From the NCBI GenBank assembly GCA_018818445.1, contig JAHISC010000043.1, positions 1 to 6,271 of the forward strand: a DNA stretch of 6,271 nt, in the 5' to 3' direction. Under the pieces are notes generated by a model. It had not been told where the DNA came from, ran no database searches, and saw nothing but the letters and a program-made list of their open reading frames with translations. The stretch is from Patescibacteria group bacterium. GTDB taxonomy: Bacteria; Patescibacteriota; Patescibacteriia; UBA9934. A program made the position numbers and the translations under genes. Positions 4,258 to 6,271 of this stretch are shown here, piece by piece (the stretch's first letter is position 1; each line of letters starts with the position of its first letter).

Positions 4258-5070
4258 TTATTCTACGTAAACCGCACCAGTGTTTGAGCCATCGTAGCTG
4301 TCAAAGAATCCGTATATACCAGCTTCGTCGAAAGTCTTGATGAATGACTCACCAGAGTTTATTGTTCCGCTGCCCCATGAAAGGTCGTCACCAGTAACGG
4401 TGTGCTTAGCTGTATCACCATTTGTGAATCTGACACTCGATCCAGCTGTGACGGTAACATCAATCGGACTATAGCCAGAAGAATTGATAGTGATAGCTGC
4501 TGGAGTCTTCAAACCTTTGTCTACATTGATGCTTGCAATCGTCATCTCGCTAGTCTTATTGTAGTCAGAGGCTGAATTGATAGCTGTACCAACATTATAG
4601 TTGGAGAAAAAGCCATCAGGCATATCATGGATTTGCTGGTTCCAGTTGCTACCATAAAGTTCAATAGCAATCGCTTCTGATGTGACGTGTCTCAAAGTTC
4701 CGCCAGCAGCGACAGCATATGTTTTAGGATCAGTGTTAATCTTGATCATCTTTACGCCTGGTTTGTAAGTTACGTTTCCACCAATTTGAATTTTAGCTAG
4801 ATCAGCATCTGTTAACCATTTAACATCATCAAAATTGCTGTACCAAGTTTCGTAAGTCTTCATGTTTGGGAAAACATAGCGCTGGCCATCTGCTCCATAG
4901 TAGTAGACTGCAGAGAAGGTTTGCCCGCGAATTAGATCACCGGACGAAAGATTGGCAAGGCTGGTATAAGCTTGAGCTTGAGACGCTGTAAAGCCAATAT
5001 AGCCAATAAAGATGACACTTATGGCAATCACTGCGATAAGGAATCTCTTTAGATTAGTTGCAATGGTCAT
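4258..5070 (-). CDS. Exported surface-type protein with a degenerate cupredoxin-like domain
   Basis: This gene encodes 270 residues. The N-terminus has basic residues K8-R9, a hydrophobic core (10-28) and a likely signal peptidase site after A-Q-A (32-34), so the protein is exported. Residues about 43-165 hold an Y/W/G-rich module (GDLIRGQTFSAVYYYGADGQ, then RYVFPN). Its second half (ITDPK-type segment at 111-127 with TYAVAAGGTLRHV, then LYGSNW at 138-143) resembles its first half, suggesting an internal duplication. I associate this module with surface proteins of candidate-phyla bacteria. Residues about 190-270 fit a cupredoxin fold: YSPIDVTVTAGSSVRFTNGD, then KHTVTGDD and the final GIYGFFDSYDGSNTGAVYV. 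H223 matches the first copper histidine. The expected Cys, second His and Met positions are D257, D260 and N263, so copper binding is unlikely. The gene starts 15 nt after rpiB-rpe without a Shine-Dalgarno site and probably shares its transcript. Function is unknown; wall or matrix attachment is a guess. Confidence 0.82.
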   Translation of the reverse strand: MTIATNLKRFLIAVIAISVIFIGYIGFTASQAQAYTSLANLSSGDLIRGQTFSAVYYYGADGQRYVFPNMKTYETWYSNFDDVKWLTDADLAKIQIGGNVTYKPGVKMIKINTDPKTYAVAAGGTLRHVTSEAIAIELYGSNWNQQIHDMPDGFFSNYNVGTAINSASDYNKTSEMTIASINVDKGLKTPAAITINSSGYSPIDVTVTAGSSVRFTNGDTAKHTVTGDDLSWGSGTINSGESFIKTFDEAGIYGFFDSYDGSNTGAVYVE

Positions 5071-5085
5071 AATGGAACAATTTAG

Positions 5086-6210
5086 TTATTTCAATTGTGA
5101 TAATACCACACTGTATAAATTTTGGAAGGCTTCTTCTGGATTAGGTTTTCCCCAGAGAGCTGAGCCTACTGCCAAACGGCGAGCGCCAGATTTGACGATG
5201 AGGGCAACATTCTCTTCATTGATACCACCATCGACTGCAATTTTAAGTTTTGGAAATTTATGTTTTGCCTCATAAATTTTTTGGGTGATCTTTGAGCCAA
5301 GGAATACTTGTGCATTTTTTCCTGGATGAACGCCCATGATCAGCAAGACATTAATTTGATCAGCCAATTCTTCTATTTGATTTAGTGGAGTTTCCGGGTT
5401 GAGAGCAATGCCGACTTCTAGATCGAGTGATTTGATTGCTTTGATTACAGACGGCAGATTTTGACTAATCTCAGCATGGACAATAGCACGGTGTAAGGTT
5501 GGAACATGTTGTTTCCACTGGACAATGGTCGATAGCGGATCCTCAATCATCAAGTGAAGTTCGAGAGCTGGTATGGAGGAAGCAGTAGCGACAATTTTTG
5601 GTTCAGCCCAAGCTCTCCCAGAGACTAAAGAATCATTAAGAATATCTATTTGCCAGAGTGGTGCCAGATTTCTCAAGGGTTGGAATGTAATACGGCGTAA
5701 AAATTCTTCTTCAGATTGGACTAGTACCGTTGGAATGATCTCGACCGTATCTTGAGTTTGCGTTTCTAAGTCTTCAACTTGCTGCAGGCGACGAACATGT
5801 CTGGGTGCAGCAGAAAAATCAGTTGTCAGAAATGCGTCGAGAATTGTTAGCGGATCATCTTGAGTATCAATTCGTCCGGGGAGACAAAGAATATTCGCGT
5901 TGTCATCAGCCCGAGTAGTCTTTGCTGCTTCAATCGAGAATCCGATACCAGCCCTGATGTCATCAAACTTATTGGCCGCAATACAAATTCCCTCGGCATT
6001 CCCACATGTAAGTACACCTAAGGAGCCAGGATGGTTACGCACTGCCTCGGCCACGGCAGCGGCATATTCCGGATAATCATCTGTTTCATCGAGCTCGTGC
6101 GCTCCCAAATCTTCTACACTAAAACCACGAGATTCTAAATGCTCGCGAATACTTGTCTTTAAATGAAACCCGGCGTGATCAGCTCCGAGGTAAATGGTTG
6201 GTTGTTTCAT
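5086..6210 (-). CDS. rpiB/rpe: Fusion of ribose-5-phosphate isomerase B and ribulose-phosphate 3-epimerase
   Basis: This 374-residue protein joins two enzymes acting on ribulose-5-phosphate. Residues 1-145 are RpiB (to ribose-5-P): GADHAG (9-14), DYPEYA (45-50), the catalytic-cysteine loop TCGNAEGICIAANK (68-81, C69), NANILCLPGR (104-113) and the basic end PRHVRR (136-141). The usual R-x-HNDAN reads R-A-DDNAN, so the ring-opening histidine is aspartate D102. After a linker (about 142-156) comes an Rpe-like TIM barrel (157-374, to xylulose-5-P): IIPTVLV (158-164), QIDILND (187-193), LELHLMI (216-222, metal ligand H219), IVHAE (243-247), GIALNPETPL (267-276), IMGVHPG (291-297), VDGGI (326-330, catalytic D327) and VGSALWG (348-354). 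D189 is kept, but the preceding metal histidine is Q187 and the MDGxFVP loop is lost. The frame is continuous, so the fusion is real in this assembly. The ATG at 6210 lies 6 nt from a TATAAT box. The products feed transketolase. Confidence 0.9.
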   Translation of the reverse strand: MKQPTIYLGADHAGFHLKTSIREHLESRGFSVEDLGAHELDETDDYPEYAAAVAEAVRNHPGSLGVLTCGNAEGICIAANKFDDIRAGIGFSIEAAKTTRADDNANILCLPGRIDTQDDPLTILDAFLTTDFSAAPRHVRRLQQVEDLETQTQDTVEIIPTVLVQSEEEFLRRITFQPLRNLAPLWQIDILNDSLVSGRAWAEPKIVATASSIPALELHLMIEDPLSTIVQWKQHVPTLHRAIVHAEISQNLPSVIKAIKSLDLEVGIALNPETPLNQIEELADQINVLLIMGVHPGKNAQVFLGSKITQKIYEAKHKFPKLKIAVDGGINEENVALIVKSGARRLAVGSALWGKPNPEEAFQNLYSVVLSQLK

Positions 6211-6216
6211 GGAAGT

Positions 6217-6225
6217 ATTATAGCA
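6217..6225 (-). promoter_or_regulatory. Extended -10 promoter of the rpiB-rpe unit
   Basis: The minus strand reads TGCTATAAT (6225-6217), a perfect extended -10, just 6 nt before the ATG at 6210. Transcription would begin at or next to the A of the start codon, giving a leaderless mRNA. No good -35 is seen. The remaining bases to 6271 hold no gene that I can support, only a near-palindromic GGTTAAACC-type word at the edge. Confidence 0.62.
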
Positions 6226-6271
6226 AAAATTAGGAATTTGAGTTTATTTGAGAATTGACCAAGGTTAAACC

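Noticed and set aside
5012..5275. Plus-strand open frame across the rpiB-rpe/cupredoxin junction
   Set aside because: It spans the end of one well-supported gene and the signal peptide of another, with no promoter or Shine-Dalgarno sequence.
5573..5755. Plus-strand 60-codon open frame inside the epimerase domain
   Set aside because: Antisense shadow of the fusion gene with no supporting signal.
148..6210. UGA read as a sense codon (code 25, as in Gracilibacteria)
   Set aside because: All genes are full length under the standard code with no in-frame TGA needed; the absence of TGA stops among eight genes is too small a sample to argue for recoding.

Overview
The window looks like a piece of a bacterial chromosome from the Candidate Phyla Radiation (Patescibacteria). 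This is an inference from gene content, not a proven placement. The supporting signs are moderately AT-rich DNA, tightly packed genes, start sites mostly without Shine-Dalgarno sequences, a transketolase split into two subunits, a ribose-5-phosphate isomerase B fused to a ribulose-phosphate 3-epimerase, and an exported protein with a repeat I associate with this group. The standard bacterial code fits: all eight complete genes are full length, and all stop at TAA or TAG.

Seven complete genes and one partial gene lie on the minus strand, and one gene lies on the plus strand. Reading the minus strand in its own direction (right to left), the first unit is the rpiB-rpe fusion (6210-5086). An exported protein with a degenerate cupredoxin domain follows 15 nt later (5070-4258), and the unit ends at a clear intrinsic terminator. 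The second unit is the transketolase N-terminal subunit (4139-3234), an intergenic stretch with short degenerate repeats, the transketolase C-terminal subunit (3119-2130), and a 69-residue two-helix membrane protein whose start lies 1 nt after the transketolase stop (2128-1919). A hairpin that can work in both directions closes it. The third unit is an RluB/RluF-type pseudouridine synthase (1404-712), a membrane-anchored methyltransferase (690-148) and the first 46 codons of a PfkB-family sugar kinase (138-1), which has its own -10 box.

The plus-strand gene (1493-1792) stands apart. It is GC-rich (about 53% by hand count, against about 42% in a 300-base sample of the neighbouring gene). It has the only strong Shine-Dalgarno sequence in the window, its own candidate promoter and its own terminator. 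I do not recognise its product.

Metabolically, the fusion enzyme interconverts ribulose-5-P, ribose-5-P and xylulose-5-P, and the last two are the substrates of the two-subunit transketolase. The core of the window is therefore a non-oxidative pentose phosphate module, perhaps joined by the sugar kinase. I found no defence system, CRISPR array, tRNA, rRNA, insertion sequence or integrase. The points most worth a second look are the orphan plus-strand gene, the altered active site of the epimerase domain, the apparently leaderless promoters, and the cupredoxin domain without copper ligands.
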